Shown one piece after another: positions 7,101 to 15,259 of a DNA stretch of 64,000 nucleotides. Each line of letters opens with the position of its first letter. Position 1 is the stretch's first letter. A program made the translations under genes and the position numbers. The notes under the pieces are model-generated. The model ran no database searches. It was not told the origin of the DNA and saw only the letters and a program-made list of their open reading frames with translations. Source of the DNA: Lysinibacillus contaminans (GTDB lineage: Bacteria > Bacillota > Bacilli > Bacillales_A > Planococcaceae); assembly GCF_001278945.1 (NCBI RefSeq), contig NZ_LGRV01000001.1, positions 180,416 to 244,415 of the forward strand, written 5' to 3'.

Positions 7101-7790
7101 TTATAGTGTAGTAGTTGGTGTTACATTTGTTAAGAGGGCAGTGGCATAATCACCGCCATGGATTTGGTTAAACATTCTTCCAGCAGAAGCTAGTAGTTTT
7201 TCTGCTTCTTCGTTTGATAAAGATGGTCGAAGATAGAAGATATGCAAAGCCTCAGTCGTTTCTTCTGTTACAGCAGTTCGCTTTGAATCGACGAATGGTG
7301 AGCCAAATGCACTTTCTTCATCTCGACTATATAGAATGTTTTGTAGCGAATTGAAGCGGCCATTTAAACCCTCATAGCCAGTTTCTTCATTCCCAAGCGC
7401 AATTTCCACGTTGCCTTTAATATGAGCGACATCGTAAATACCGATTGGAATTTCGTATTGCAATGAGAAGAAGTTATTTAAATCAACACCCGAATGAAAC
7501 GGTGTAATATAGTTTTGTTTACCAACACGACGCATGAGGCTTTCCGCAGCGTGACGATAACGGTTTGGATCTGCACCGAGCTTTTTCCATAACTTGCGCC
7601 ATTCTGCAATACCTGCGCGTTCTGTCACAGGTGTTTCTTGCATTTCTAAATACAAATTTTCCTGATACAATTGCATACGCCCTTTAATCATTTGAGGCGA
7701 TTCTGCTACGACAATTTTGGTATAATGGATAATGCCGATTTTAAGTTCGGGATGTTGTGTAGAAAGAGATGGATGTAGTGAAACTTCCAT
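7101..7790 (-). CDS. B3/B4 (tRNA-binding) domain protein
   Basis: A 229-residue stand-alone B3/B4 domain, the module that in the beta subunit of phenylalanyl-tRNA synthetase edits mischarged tRNA. Supporting stretches are EWRKLWKKLGADPNRYRHAAESLMRRV and PIGIYDVAHIKGNVEIALG, followed by an EALHIFYLRPSLSNEEAEKLL tail typical of the free-standing form. The start at 7790 is preceded by AGGTGATG. It is divergent from queG, so three genes around 7-9.5 kb deal with tRNA. A trans-editing role is inference. Confidence 0.85.
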   Translation of the reverse strand: MEVSLHPSLSTQHPELKIGIIHYTKIVVAESPQMIKGRMQLYQENLYLEMQETPVTERAGIAEWRKLWKKLGADPNRYRHAAESLMRRVGKQNYITPFHSGVDLNNFFSLQYEIPIGIYDVAHIKGNVEIALGNEETGYEGLNGRFNSLQNILYSRDEESAFGSPFVDSKRTAVTEETTEALHIFYLRPSLSNEEAEKLLASAGRMFNQIHGGDYATALLTNVTPTTTL

Positions 7791-7850
7791 AGAATCATCA
7801 CCTACTTTATATATTTCTATTATTGTATCATGTAAGGAGTTGGAATAAAA

Positions 7851-8981
7851 ATGAACATACGTGAATTACAAAGTGAATTTGTGGCGTATGCACAATCCAT
7901 TGGGGTCGACAAAATTGGCTTCACAACGGCAGCTCCGTTTACTGAATTAAAAAATCGACTGCGACGTCAGCAAGAACTTGGCTATCAATCGGGTTTTGAG
8001 GAAGCAGATATTGATAAACGAACAGAACCATTGCAACTACTTGACGGTGCAGAAAGTATCGTGGCCATTGCAGTAGCCTATCCGTCACGTATGCAGGATG
8101 CTCCTGTTGGCAAGAAGGGAGCAAGACGTGGGATTTTTTGCCGTGCTTCTTGGGGTATCGATTATCACACGGCTTTGCGTGAACGGTTGACGCTGTTAAA
8201 AGATTGGCTAGAAGAGCGCATAGAGGGTGTGCGTATTGAATCGATGGTTGATACAGGAGCACTTGTTGATCGTGCTGTTGCGGAGCGTGCTGGTATTGGT
8301 TGGAGTGGCAAAAACTGCTCTATTATTACGCCTGAATTTGGTTCTTACGTGTATTTAGGAGAACTTATTACGAATATTCCTTTTGCACCGGATACACCGA
8401 TGGAGGATGAATGCGGTGATTGTCGCTTATGCCTTGATGTTTGTCCAACTGGTGCCTTAATTGAAGGAGGGCAGCTTGACTCTCAGCGTTGTATTGCCTT
8501 TTTGACGCAGACGAAGGGTAGTTTACCAGACGAGTTTCGCTCACATATTGGTAATCGTTTGTATGGCTGTGATACATGCCAAACCGTTTGCCCGAAAAAT
8601 AAAGGGAAGATTAATTGGATTCATGAGGAGTTTAAGCCTGATCCAGAGCTAGCAAAGCCATTACTTGTGCCACTGCTCACGATTTCAAATCGTGAATTTA
8701 AAGAGAAGTTTGGGCATGTTTCAGGATCTTGGCGTGGGAAAAAGCCGATTCAACGTAATGCTATTTTTGCACTTGCCCATTTTAAAGAAGAAGCGGCTGT
8801 GCCGGATTTAGTGGCGCTACTTGAAAAGGATAGTCGTCCTGTTATCCGAGGAACGGCAGCGTGGGCATTAGGCAAGATTGGTGGAGACGTCGCAGAAGCA
8901 GCGTTACTCACGGCGAAAGATAAGGAACAAGACGAGGAAGTACTCGTTGAAATTGATAAAGGTTTACAATTTTTTAGTTAA
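7851..8981 (+). CDS. queG: Epoxyqueuosine reductase
   Basis: Performs the last step of queuosine synthesis, reducing epoxyqueuosine at position 34 of tRNAs for Asp, Asn, His and Tyr, using cobalamin and two [4Fe-4S] clusters. The 376-residue product has the catalytic-domain motif DTGALVDRAVAERAGIGWSGKN and then two ferredoxin-type clusters, CGDCRLCLDVCPTGAL with a distal Cys in QRCIAF, and CDTCQTVCPKN. The C-terminal 80 residues form HEAT-like repeats (RGTAAWALGKIGG). The start follows AAGGAGTTGG. trmL begins 14 bp after the stop, so the two form an operon acting on wobble bases. Confidence 0.96.
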   Translation: MNIRELQSEFVAYAQSIGVDKIGFTTAAPFTELKNRLRRQQELGYQSGFEEADIDKRTEPLQLLDGAESIVAIAVAYPSRMQDAPVGKKGARRGIFCRASWGIDYHTALRERLTLLKDWLEERIEGVRIESMVDTGALVDRAVAERAGIGWSGKNCSIITPEFGSYVYLGELITNIPFAPDTPMEDECGDCRLCLDVCPTGALIEGGQLDSQRCIAFLTQTKGSLPDEFRSHIGNRLYGCDTCQTVCPKNKGKINWIHEEFKPDPELAKPLLVPLLTISNREFKEKFGHVSGSWRGKKPIQRNAIFALAHFKEEAAVPDLVALLEKDSRPVIRGTAAWALGKIGGDVAEAALLTAKDKEQDEEVLVEIDKGLQFFS

Positions 8982-8995
8982 GGAAGTGTGCCGTT

Positions 8996-9469
8996 ATGCC
9001 ATTGCATATCGTTTTATATCAACCAGAAATTCCAGCAAATACAGGTAATATTGCACGTACTTGTGCTGGTACCAATACATCCCTACATTTAATTCGTCCA
9101 CTTGGTTTCTCTACAGACGATAAAATGTTAAAGCGTGCCGGCTTAGATTACTGGCATAGCGTGAATGTTGTGTATCATGATTCGCTTGAAGATTTTTTAG
9201 AAGTATCTAAAAACGGAGATTTGTATTTAATCGAAACATATAGCGAAGAGCCTTTCACGACGCATGACTTTAGTGATAAGGACCGTGATATTTACTTTAT
9301 GTTTGGTAAGGAGACTACTGGTCTACCAAAGGATTTTGCTTACGAGCGTCGTGATATGTGTTTACGTATTCCGCAAAGTGAGCATGTGCGTTCATTGAAC
9401 TTATCGAATACAGCTGCAATCGTAATCTACGAAGCATTGCGTCAGCAGGGGTATCCCGGATTAAATTGA
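8996..9469 (+). CDS. trmL: tRNA (cytidine(34)-2'-O)-methyltransferase
   Basis: A 157-residue SPOUT enzyme that 2'-O-methylates the wobble base of tRNA-Leu isoacceptors. Motif 1 is PEIPANTGNIARTCAGT, motif 2 is FMFGKETTGLP, and motif 3 is RIPQSEHVRSLNLSNTAAIVIYE, which forms the AdoMet-binding trefoil knot. Length equals the family norm. It is the second gene of the queG operon and ends in a strong terminator. It corresponds to the B. subtilis gene formerly called cspR. Confidence 0.95.
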   Translation: MPLHIVLYQPEIPANTGNIARTCAGTNTSLHLIRPLGFSTDDKMLKRAGLDYWHSVNVVYHDSLEDFLEVSKNGDLYLIETYSEEPFTTHDFSDKDRDIYFMFGKETTGLPKDFAYERRDMCLRIPQSEHVRSLNLSNTAAIVIYEALRQQGYPGLN

Positions 9470-9495
9470 AAATCGAACGGAACAAAACGAAAAAG

Positions 9496-9533
9496 GCAAC
9501 TCTCACATTTTTAAAGTGAGAGTTGCTTTTTCT
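9496..9533 (+). terminator. queG-trmL terminator
   Basis: The 11-bp stem GCAACTCTCAC / GTGAGAGTTGC with an A/T-rich loop is followed by TTTTTCTTTATT. Confidence 0.88.
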
Positions 9534-9550
9534 TTATTCGTAATTATTTT

Positions 9551-10396
9551 CTAAAATTTTAGTAAAACTACGTTACCAGCAGGGTCTTCTGTTTGGAATC
9601 CGCCATCAAACTCAATGACAGGTGCACCAATTGCTCGTAGATTTTCTTTCATATTTGCTGCTTGTGCTTCGTTGTCTAAAATTAGTGAATATGTTTTTAA
9701 GCCAATTTGGTTTTCGCCAAGTTTAGGTGCATTTTCAGAATACCAAGTGTTTAAGCCTATATGGTGATGATAGCGACCAGTAGAGATGAATAATGCCTGC
9801 CCACCGTAGCGAGTTACGACGTCAAAACCTAAGCCCTTCGTATAAAATTCTTCTGCAGCACTTAAGCTAGAAACAGATAAATGAATATGTCCCATAACAG
9901 TACCAGCAGGTAGTCCATTCCATTCTCCATTTGCTTCGGCTAAAATAGCTGGAATATTCAACGGATCTGTCACCATATGGACCTGATCAGATGTCCAAGT
10001 CCAATTTTCTTCTGGACGGTCAATATAAATTTCAATGCCATTATCATCTGGATCCTGTAAATAAAGTGCTTCGCTCACATCATGATCTGATGCACCAAAG
10101 TAGACGCCAGTTTGACGGAAATGTGTGATAATGTTTGCTAAGTCACGGCGTGTTGGTAATAGCAGCGCAAAGTGATATAGCCCAGTTGTGAAACCTGTTT
10201 TTTCTTCAACAGCATCAGGTTGGACAATTGTTAGTAACGCTGTTTGGCCATCTGCTGTTAAAGTTGCTTTTTTTGTTTCCACAGTTAAAATTTTAAAGCC
10301 AATTACCTCTTGATAATATTTTAAAGAACGTTGTAAATCCCTTACTTTAATTTCTACATTTGTAACGTACGTATTAGGTTTTTCATGAAAGTGCAT
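9551..10396 (-). CDS. catE: Catechol-2,3-dioxygenase-type VOC protein
   Basis: A 281-residue protein with two vicinal-oxygen-chelate repeats (about residues 8-130 and 168-281). Likely metal ligands are His in GHIHLSV and in the GRYHHHIGLNTW stretch. It resembles B. subtilis CatE, an extradiol dioxygenase that detoxifies catechol; the NGIEIY motif and the YHHHIGLN stretch fit well. The partner catD is not adjacent. A consensus promoter (10454-10482) and a palindrome just after its -10 box (10436-10456) point to control by a MarR/DUF24-type repressor. Other extradiol or glyoxalase-like activity is possible. Confidence 0.82.
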   Translation of the reverse strand: MHFHEKPNTYVTNVEIKVRDLQRSLKYYQEVIGFKILTVETKKATLTADGQTALLTIVQPDAVEEKTGFTTGLYHFALLLPTRRDLANIITHFRQTGVYFGASDHDVSEALYLQDPDDNGIEIYIDRPEENWTWTSDQVHMVTDPLNIPAILAEANGEWNGLPAGTVMGHIHLSVSSLSAAEEFYTKGLGFDVVTRYGGQALFISTGRYHHHIGLNTWYSENAPKLGENQIGLKTYSLILDNEAQAANMKENLRAIGAPVIEFDGGFQTEDPAGNVVLLKF

Positions 10397-10435
10397 AATA
10401 GTTTGCCTCCGAATTGTAGTTATTATTAATTATCA

Positions 10436-10456
10436 ACTTACTTTGTGTAAGTAAGT
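10436..10456. promoter_or_regulatory. Palindromic operator at the catE promoter
   Basis: Perfect 8-bp arms ACTTACTT and AAGTAAGT flank a 5-bp centre, overlapping the -10 box and probable transcription start of catE. The TTAC-N5-GTAA core fits sites bound by CatR/YodB-type MarR-DUF24 repressors. The regulator is not encoded in the window. Confidence 0.7.
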
Positions 10457-10482
10457 ATATTTTATAAAGTGATTAATGTCAA
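10454..10482 (-). promoter_or_regulatory. catE promoter
   Basis: On the minus strand a perfect TTGACA is separated by 17 bp from TATACT, an almost ideal SigA promoter about 60 bp upstream of the catE ATG. Confidence 0.85.
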
Positions 10483-10500
10483 GCAATACTATTTTCTCAC

Positions 10501-10537
10501 CAAAAAAGAGAAGTAACCATTTAGGCTACTTCTCTTA
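10501..10537 (-). terminator. Second of two tandem hairpins
   Basis: AAGAGAAGTAGCC and its near complement are followed on the minus strand by six T. Together with the hairpin at 10541-10584 it shields the catE promoter from transcription of the small gene at 10590-10682. Confidence 0.65.
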
Positions 10538-10540
10538 AAT

Positions 10541-10584
10541 TAAGAAAAACACTAAGTATGTCAGCATACTTAGTGTCTTTCTCA
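10541..10584 (-). terminator. Terminator of the small membrane-protein gene
   Basis: A perfect CACTAAGTATG / CATACTTAGTG stem with 4-nt loop lies just after the stop of the 30-residue gene and runs into TTTTTC on the minus strand. Confidence 0.75.
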
Positions 10585-10589
10585 AGGTA

Positions 10590-10682
10590 TTATTTGTCCG
10601 CTTTGTAGTTGCCTTCGTAACCAGCAGTGAAAATAGCAGCAAGGAAAGCAGCTGAAACACCAATAATTAATAATAAACTCAT
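10590..10682 (-). CDS. 30-residue single-pass membrane protein
   Basis: A short frame, MSLLLIIGVSAAFLAAIFTA followed by GYEGNYKADK, with a strong GAGGAGGG site before its ATG. One hydrophobic helix (residues 2-20) is followed by a short polar tail. A TATACT -10 box lies at 10722-10727 with a weak -35 17 bp away. The clean ribosome site, promoter and immediately following terminator argue that it is a real gene. I do not recognise a family. Its size and shape recall small accessory subunits of respiratory oxidases or other membrane complexes, but that is only analogy. Confidence 0.65.
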   Translation of the reverse strand: MSLLLIIGVSAAFLAAIFTAGYEGNYKADK

Positions 10683-10827
10683 GGAAGAACCCTCCTCATG
10701 TTTGTAAAGAAATCTCTATTTAGTATAGCCTATTTCCCATAAAAATGAAATGATCTTACTGAATAAAATATGTCAGAAATGGTTCATCTATAAAGTTTTA
10801 GGGAAAACTATACTAGAGGTGATGAAA

Positions 10828-11007
10828 ATGGAGAAAAAAGTTCCGAATATCGAAAATGGTACTATGGCAGCAAATTTTGAAGAGGTAAAAGAGTTGGGAA
10901 AACAAATGGAACGTATGCGCGATGGTGTAGAATTGGCTGAGGATAATCGCATTGCAGATCCTATCCAACTCAATGAAGATGAAAAACGAGATAATAAAAA
11001 AAGCTAA
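10828..11007 (+). CDS. Small acidic hypothetical protein (59 aa)
   Basis: Begins at ATG 10828, 6 nt after GAGGTG; longer in-frame extensions to 10750 have no ribosome site. The product is very polar (EEVKELGKQMERMRDGVELAEDNR) with no membrane segment, and probably one amphipathic helix followed by a disordered tail. I do not recognise the family. The aldo/keto reductase gene downstream has its own TATAAT box at 11050-11055, so the two are likely separate units. Confidence 0.6.
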   Translation: MEKKVPNIENGTMAANFEEVKELGKQMERMRDGVELAEDNRIADPIQLNEDEKRDNKKS

Positions 11008-11085
11008 AATCATCGATGCTATACCACTTTTCTTAAATACAATATTTTGTATAATGGTACTAGGAAAAGAAAGGGGTTGGAGCGT

Positions 11086-11916
11086 GTGAATTTACAATCA
11101 ACGAAAACATTAACAAATGGTATCGAAATGCCTCGCCTTGGCTTAGGCGTATACAAAATGACGGAGCGAGAAGAAACACTTCAGGCTATCGACAAGGCAC
11201 TAAAAGTTGGGTATCGCGCGATTGATACTGCCTCTTTATATGGCAATGAGGTAGAAGTAGGAGAAGCAATTCGTTATTCTGGTGTTGCGCGAGAAGATAT
11301 ATTCGTGACGACAAAAGTTTGGAATAGTGACCATGGCTATGATGCAACGTTACGTGCTTTTGAAGTATCATTGAAAAAATTGAACTTGGATTATCTAGAT
11401 TTATATTTAACACACTGGGCAGTTCCGGAAACATTTGAAGAAACGTATCGCGCTATTCAACGTTTATATGATGAAAAACTAATTCGTGCTACCGGCGTTT
11501 CTAACCACCATGAGCACCATCTAGAAAAGCTACTAGCCAAGGCGAATATTGCACCAATGGTTAATCAGGTGGAAGTGCATCCGTATTTACAGCAAGACGG
11601 ATTAAAGGCGTTTTGTCGTGAACATAAAATTGCTGTAACAGCTTGGTCGCCACTTGGCCGCGGTGGAGTGCTAAATGATCCTGCTATTCTTGAAATCGCT
11701 CAGGAAGTAGGGAAGACGGCGGCGCAGGTTGTTTTACGTTGGCATTTACAAAATGATACAATTATTATTCCGAAATCTGTAACACCTAGTCGTATAGAGG
11801 AAAATGCACAAATTTTTGATTTTGAATTAACACCAGTGCAAATGGAAAAATTGCATGCTTTAAATCGTAATCAGCGTTTTGGTCAGGATCCAGATAACTT
11901 TAAATTCGACTTTTAA
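11086..11916 (+). CDS. Aldo/keto reductase
   Basis: A 276-residue NADPH-dependent oxidoreductase of the AKR5 type (2,5-diketogluconate reductase and B. subtilis YvgN/YtbE relatives), which reduce aldehydes, ketones and methylglyoxal. The catalytic tetrad is complete: Asp and Tyr in AIDTASLYGNE, Lys in TTKVW, His in YLTHWA. NADP-binding IPKSVTPSRIEENAQIFDFEL lies near the end. GTG 11086 is taken as start after AAAGGGGTTGGAG. A TATAAT box at 11050-11055 lies about 30 bp upstream. A strong shared terminator follows. The true substrate cannot be read from sequence. Confidence 0.92.
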   Translation: MNLQSTKTLTNGIEMPRLGLGVYKMTEREETLQAIDKALKVGYRAIDTASLYGNEVEVGEAIRYSGVAREDIFVTTKVWNSDHGYDATLRAFEVSLKKLNLDYLDLYLTHWAVPETFEETYRAIQRLYDEKLIRATGVSNHHEHHLEKLLAKANIAPMVNQVEVHPYLQQDGLKAFCREHKIAVTAWSPLGRGGVLNDPAILEIAQEVGKTAAQVVLRWHLQNDTIIIPKSVTPSRIEENAQIFDFELTPVQMEKLHALNRNQRFGQDPDNFKFDF

Positions 11917-11958
11917 GAAAAAAAGCCCGCTCTCTATGATGAGAAGCGGGCTTTTTAG
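11917..11958. terminator. Bidirectional terminator
   Basis: AAAAAGCCCGC pairs with GCGGGCTTTTT around a partly paired centre, between the convergent reductase and 5'-nucleotidase genes. Confidence 0.88.
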
Positions 11959-11965
11959 TAGGCAA

Positions 11966-14146
11966 TTATTTCGTTTCTTTTACAAAAGGAATGTAATTCG
12001 AAAGCATTTTTGCCATATGTGCGCGTGTAGCTTTGTTCCCAGGCATGAATTTACCATTAGAACCGCTAGCAATGCCAAGATCTTTCACTAAAGCAATTGC
12101 ATTTTGTGTTTCAACATTATAAGCAGCGATATCGCTAAAGTCAGCTGTTAATCCAGTTTTTGTATCGTTTTGTAACTCATATGCTCGCGCAAACATTAGA
12201 GCTAGCTGTGAGCGTGTTACTTTCGCTGCAGGATCAAATTTACCGTTTTGGCCTTTTACGATACCAGCTTCAGCAAGTGCTGTAATCTCTTTTTGTGTAG
12301 CTTCTTCTAAACTAGTAATATCTGAGAATACTACATTACCTTTTGCTTCAAGTTTTAATGCACGTGCGATGAATGATGCCGCTTGTGCACGTGATAAGTT
12401 AGCATTTGGCGAATAAGTAGTTGCTGAAGTACCCTGTGTTAAATCACGGTAGTAAAGGTCACGTACATAACCTTCTGTTTCAGAGCCTTTTTTAATATCT
12501 GTGAATGGGATTGTAGCAATAATGCGACCTTCTACTTTAGCATCTACATTTTTAAGAGAGTTTAAATGCTCAATGAACATTTCAAAATCAATCGTACCAG
12601 GCTCACTAACACGACCATCTGCATAAACTTTTGCTAAAGTTTCGAAACCGTCGCCGCCTTTAGCAGTGAATGTATTTGTTGCACCTTTATAAGTAGCTCC
12701 TTTATCTAGTTCTTTCCCATTTAGAGTAATAGATTTCACACGTTTGCCTGCTTCTGCTTTACCATCAAACTGTACTTGTAAACCAGAGAAGTGTAAGAAG
12801 CCACCAAATTCTTTCGGGAAGTCTTTTACGCTATGCTCAGCGATTTCATAGATTTCTGCACCTGTCATTTTCACGATACCTAGTGCGTTACCGAAAGGCA
12901 TCACTGTCATGACTTCACCTACCGTAATATCACCAGCGTCGATGCCAGCACGGATACCACCACCATTTGAGAAGGCAAATTGTACTTCAGGGTCAATTTT
13001 TTTAGCACCAGCTAGCATACCATCAGTAATGACATTACCAAGGTTTGTTTCACCCGCGCGAACGCCCCAAATGCCACGTTTACCGTCTAATGTAGTTACA
13101 GCTTTGTTACCAGTAGATTGTAGCTTCACTGCAGAAATTTTCTCAGTGTATGGTGCAAGAAGTGCCGCAGCTTCTGCATCAGCTTCTACAGGTTTATCTT
13201 TATCATTTAGGGCATGAAGTTGACCTAAATATTCTACAACAGCGCCGTTATCGCTGAATGTAAGGTCTAGCTCACCTAAGTTTTCACTATATTGCCCCGT
13301 TTGTACGATGATTGTTGGGTTTTTGAAAGAAGTTTTAGCTTCAACAGCTTTTGTTAATTTTGTATGTGTGTGACCACCTACGATCACGTCAATACCTTCT
13401 ACAGCTGAAGCTAATAATTGATCATTGTCAAAATCTTTCGAATCATCAAAGCCCAAATGTGTAAGTGCGATAATTTTGTCTACACCTTGTTTTTCAAATT
13501 CAGCCACAGCTTGTTTCGCAGAATCGATGTATTTCGCAAATTGAACATTAGCAACACTAGAAATAGATGGTGTTTCTTCTGTTGTTAAACCGAAAATACC
13601 AACTTTTTCTCCATTGATATCTTTAATAATACCGTTGTAGATTTTACCGTTTTCGAAATCTTTAGTAACTGTTTGGAGCTGTAATCCATTAAATAATGAG
13701 TCTTTTGAGAAATCTAGATTACTACCTAGTAAAGGGAAATTAGCACCTTTTACAAATTTCGCAAGTGCTGCATGTCCTTCAGGGCTTGACCCTAAATCAA
13801 ATTCATGGTTACCGAATACCATTGCATCGTAACCCATTAAGTTCATTAACTTCATATCAACTTCTCCAGTGAATTGATTGAAGTATAGAGTACCTGAGAA
13901 TACATCACCAGCGTCTAAAAGTAATGAGTTTTCATTTGCTTCTCGGAGTTCTTTTACTTTCGTAGCTCGTTGTGGTGCGGCTTCTACATGCGCATGTGTG
14001 TCATTTGAGTGTAGAATTGTTAATTTAAAACCTTCTTTTGCAGTAGTTGTTGTTGTCGTTTCCTCTGCTTGTACGGTTTGGAAACCTGGTACAGCTAGTA
14101 AACTTGCAACGAGTGTAGTTGCAGCAACACTTTTAACCCATTTCAT
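11966..14146 (-). CDS. SLH-anchored 5'-nucleotidase/metallophosphoesterase
   Basis: A 726-residue exported enzyme. The signal peptide (about 1-29) is followed by a metallophosphoesterase domain with ILHSNDTHAH, DAGDVFSG, FGNHEFDLG, LTHLGF and GGHTHT metal-binding motifs. The 5'-nucleotidase C-terminal domain (about 340-520) has FSNGGGIRAGI for nucleotide binding. Three SLH modules (about 550-727) tether it to the cell wall. The enzyme probably releases phosphate and nucleosides from extracellular nucleotides. ATG 14146 is preferred over the TTG one codon earlier because GGAGG lies 9 nt upstream. B. subtilis YfkN is related but anchored differently. Confidence 0.93.
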   Translation of the reverse strand: MKWVKSVAATTLVASLLAVPGFQTVQAEETTTTTTAKEGFKLTILHSNDTHAHVEAAPQRATKVKELREANENSLLLDAGDVFSGTLYFNQFTGEVDMKLMNLMGYDAMVFGNHEFDLGSSPEGHAALAKFVKGANFPLLGSNLDFSKDSLFNGLQLQTVTKDFENGKIYNGIIKDINGEKVGIFGLTTEETPSISSVANVQFAKYIDSAKQAVAEFEKQGVDKIIALTHLGFDDSKDFDNDQLLASAVEGIDVIVGGHTHTKLTKAVEAKTSFKNPTIIVQTGQYSENLGELDLTFSDNGAVVEYLGQLHALNDKDKPVEADAEAAALLAPYTEKISAVKLQSTGNKAVTTLDGKRGIWGVRAGETNLGNVITDGMLAGAKKIDPEVQFAFSNGGGIRAGIDAGDITVGEVMTVMPFGNALGIVKMTGAEIYEIAEHSVKDFPKEFGGFLHFSGLQVQFDGKAEAGKRVKSITLNGKELDKGATYKGATNTFTAKGGDGFETLAKVYADGRVSEPGTIDFEMFIEHLNSLKNVDAKVEGRIIATIPFTDIKKGSETEGYVRDLYYRDLTQGTSATTYSPNANLSRAQAASFIARALKLEAKGNVVFSDITSLEEATQKEITALAEAGIVKGQNGKFDPAAKVTRSQLALMFARAYELQNDTKTGLTADFSDIAAYNVETQNAIALVKDLGIASGSNGKFMPGNKATRAHMAKMLSNYIPFVKETK

Positions 14147-14304
14147 CAATGAATTCCTCCCTCATTTACGTCAGATGACTGACAATTCAATATTATTCTA
14201 TCATGAAAAAAATGCGTCGTCATTACCATTTATGGAAATATAATAATAATATTTTAGTTAAATTTATGTAAATAATATAAAAATAATATATTTATATTTT
14301 AAAA

Positions 14305-14341
14305 TATAAAAAAACCGCTAACTTAGTCCTGTTAGCGGCTG
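14305..14341 (-). terminator. Terminator of the RluA-type gene
   Basis: GCCGCTAAC pairs with GTTAGCGG and is followed by seven T on the minus strand. Confidence 0.85.
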
Positions 14342-14349
14342 AATGTTTG

Positions 14350-15192
14350 TTATTGAACGGTATCTTTCACAATGATGCGTTTATTTAAGAATGGATGTTC
14401 AAACTCTAATTGAATTGCATGTAATTCATAGTCACCACTTTCAGTTTCGCGAGCGTCATACATCGTATCTCCGATGATTGGATGTCCAATATGTGCCATG
14501 TGTACGCGGATCTGATGTGTGCGTCCTGTTTCTAGAATAAGATGAACGACACATGAATGTTTATAGCGTGCCACTACTTCATAATGTGTAACAGCGTGCT
14601 GCCCAGTGTGAGAAACGACACGACGAGTAGCATGATGACGGTCTTTCCCTATAGGTTCAGCAATCGTACCAGATGTTGAACGTAAATTTCCCTGCACCTC
14701 TGCAGCATACATACGAATAATAGATTTTTCCTCAATCATACGGTCAAAAATTGATTTTGCTAGTGGGTGTTTAGCAACAAGTAGTAAACCCTTTGTACCT
14801 TGGTCTAGACGATGTACATGCTCGGCATAGACACCGCCATTTTCCTGTACATGCGCCATCACATGATTCATACAAGTATGTGTGTCCCGTTCATCATTTG
14901 GATGTGTTGACATGCCTTTAGGTTTTGACACGATTAAACAATGATCATCCTCGTAAACAATGTCAATGGCACAAACCGGAGTCGGTTTATAGCTTGAAGC
15001 AGGGACAGGGAATGCGAATTTAACAACTGTTCCAGCGGGAAGTGGATCATTCCACTGAATTGGCTCGCCGTCTGTTGTTGTGACAGCCTTTGCCATACGT
15101 AGTTCGTGTACAAGTTTTTTACCAAGGCGCCAATTGTTACGTAACAATTCTTCAATTGTTAATTTATTTTCGATGATTTCATATTGAAACAT
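14350..15192 (-). CDS. RluA-family RNA pseudouridine synthase
   Basis: Isomerises specific uridines in rRNA or tRNA. The 280-residue product has an S4-like N-terminal part, the catalytic motif VHRLDQGTKGLLLVAKH (Asp of HRLD), and the closing ETGRTHQIRVHMAHIGHPIIGD motif. The start at 15192 sits behind GGAGGAATATCT; a frame 11 codons longer lacks a site. Gene order (YhcT-like synthase near a YhcY/YhcZ-like two-component pair) matches B. subtilis. The exact target base cannot be assigned. Confidence 0.93.
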   Translation of the reverse strand: MFQYEIIENKLTIEELLRNNWRLGKKLVHELRMAKAVTTTDGEPIQWNDPLPAGTVVKFAFPVPASSYKPTPVCAIDIVYEDDHCLIVSKPKGMSTHPNDERDTHTCMNHVMAHVQENGGVYAEHVHRLDQGTKGLLLVAKHPLAKSIFDRMIEEKSIIRMYAAEVQGNLRSTSGTIAEPIGKDRHHATRRVVSHTGQHAVTHYEVVARYKHSCVVHLILETGRTHQIRVHMAHIGHPIIGDTMYDARETESGDYELHAIQLEFEHPFLNKRIIVKDTVQ

Positions 15193-15205
15193 AGATATTC
15201 CTCCG

Positions 15206-15247
15206 TAAAAAAAGCAGTATTCCATTAGTAGAACACGGCTTTTTTAA
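15206..15247 (-). terminator. bdbC terminator
   Basis: AAAAAAGCCGTGTTC and GAATACTGCTTTTTT form an imperfect stem ending in T residues on the minus strand. Confidence 0.65.
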
Positions 15248-15259
15248 GATTTTTGGTTA

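Noticed and set aside
12909..14243. Plus-strand open frames opposite the 5'-nucleotidase gene (102 and 121 codons)
   Set aside because: Antisense shadows with unnatural composition, including Val/Ser runs from codon bias.
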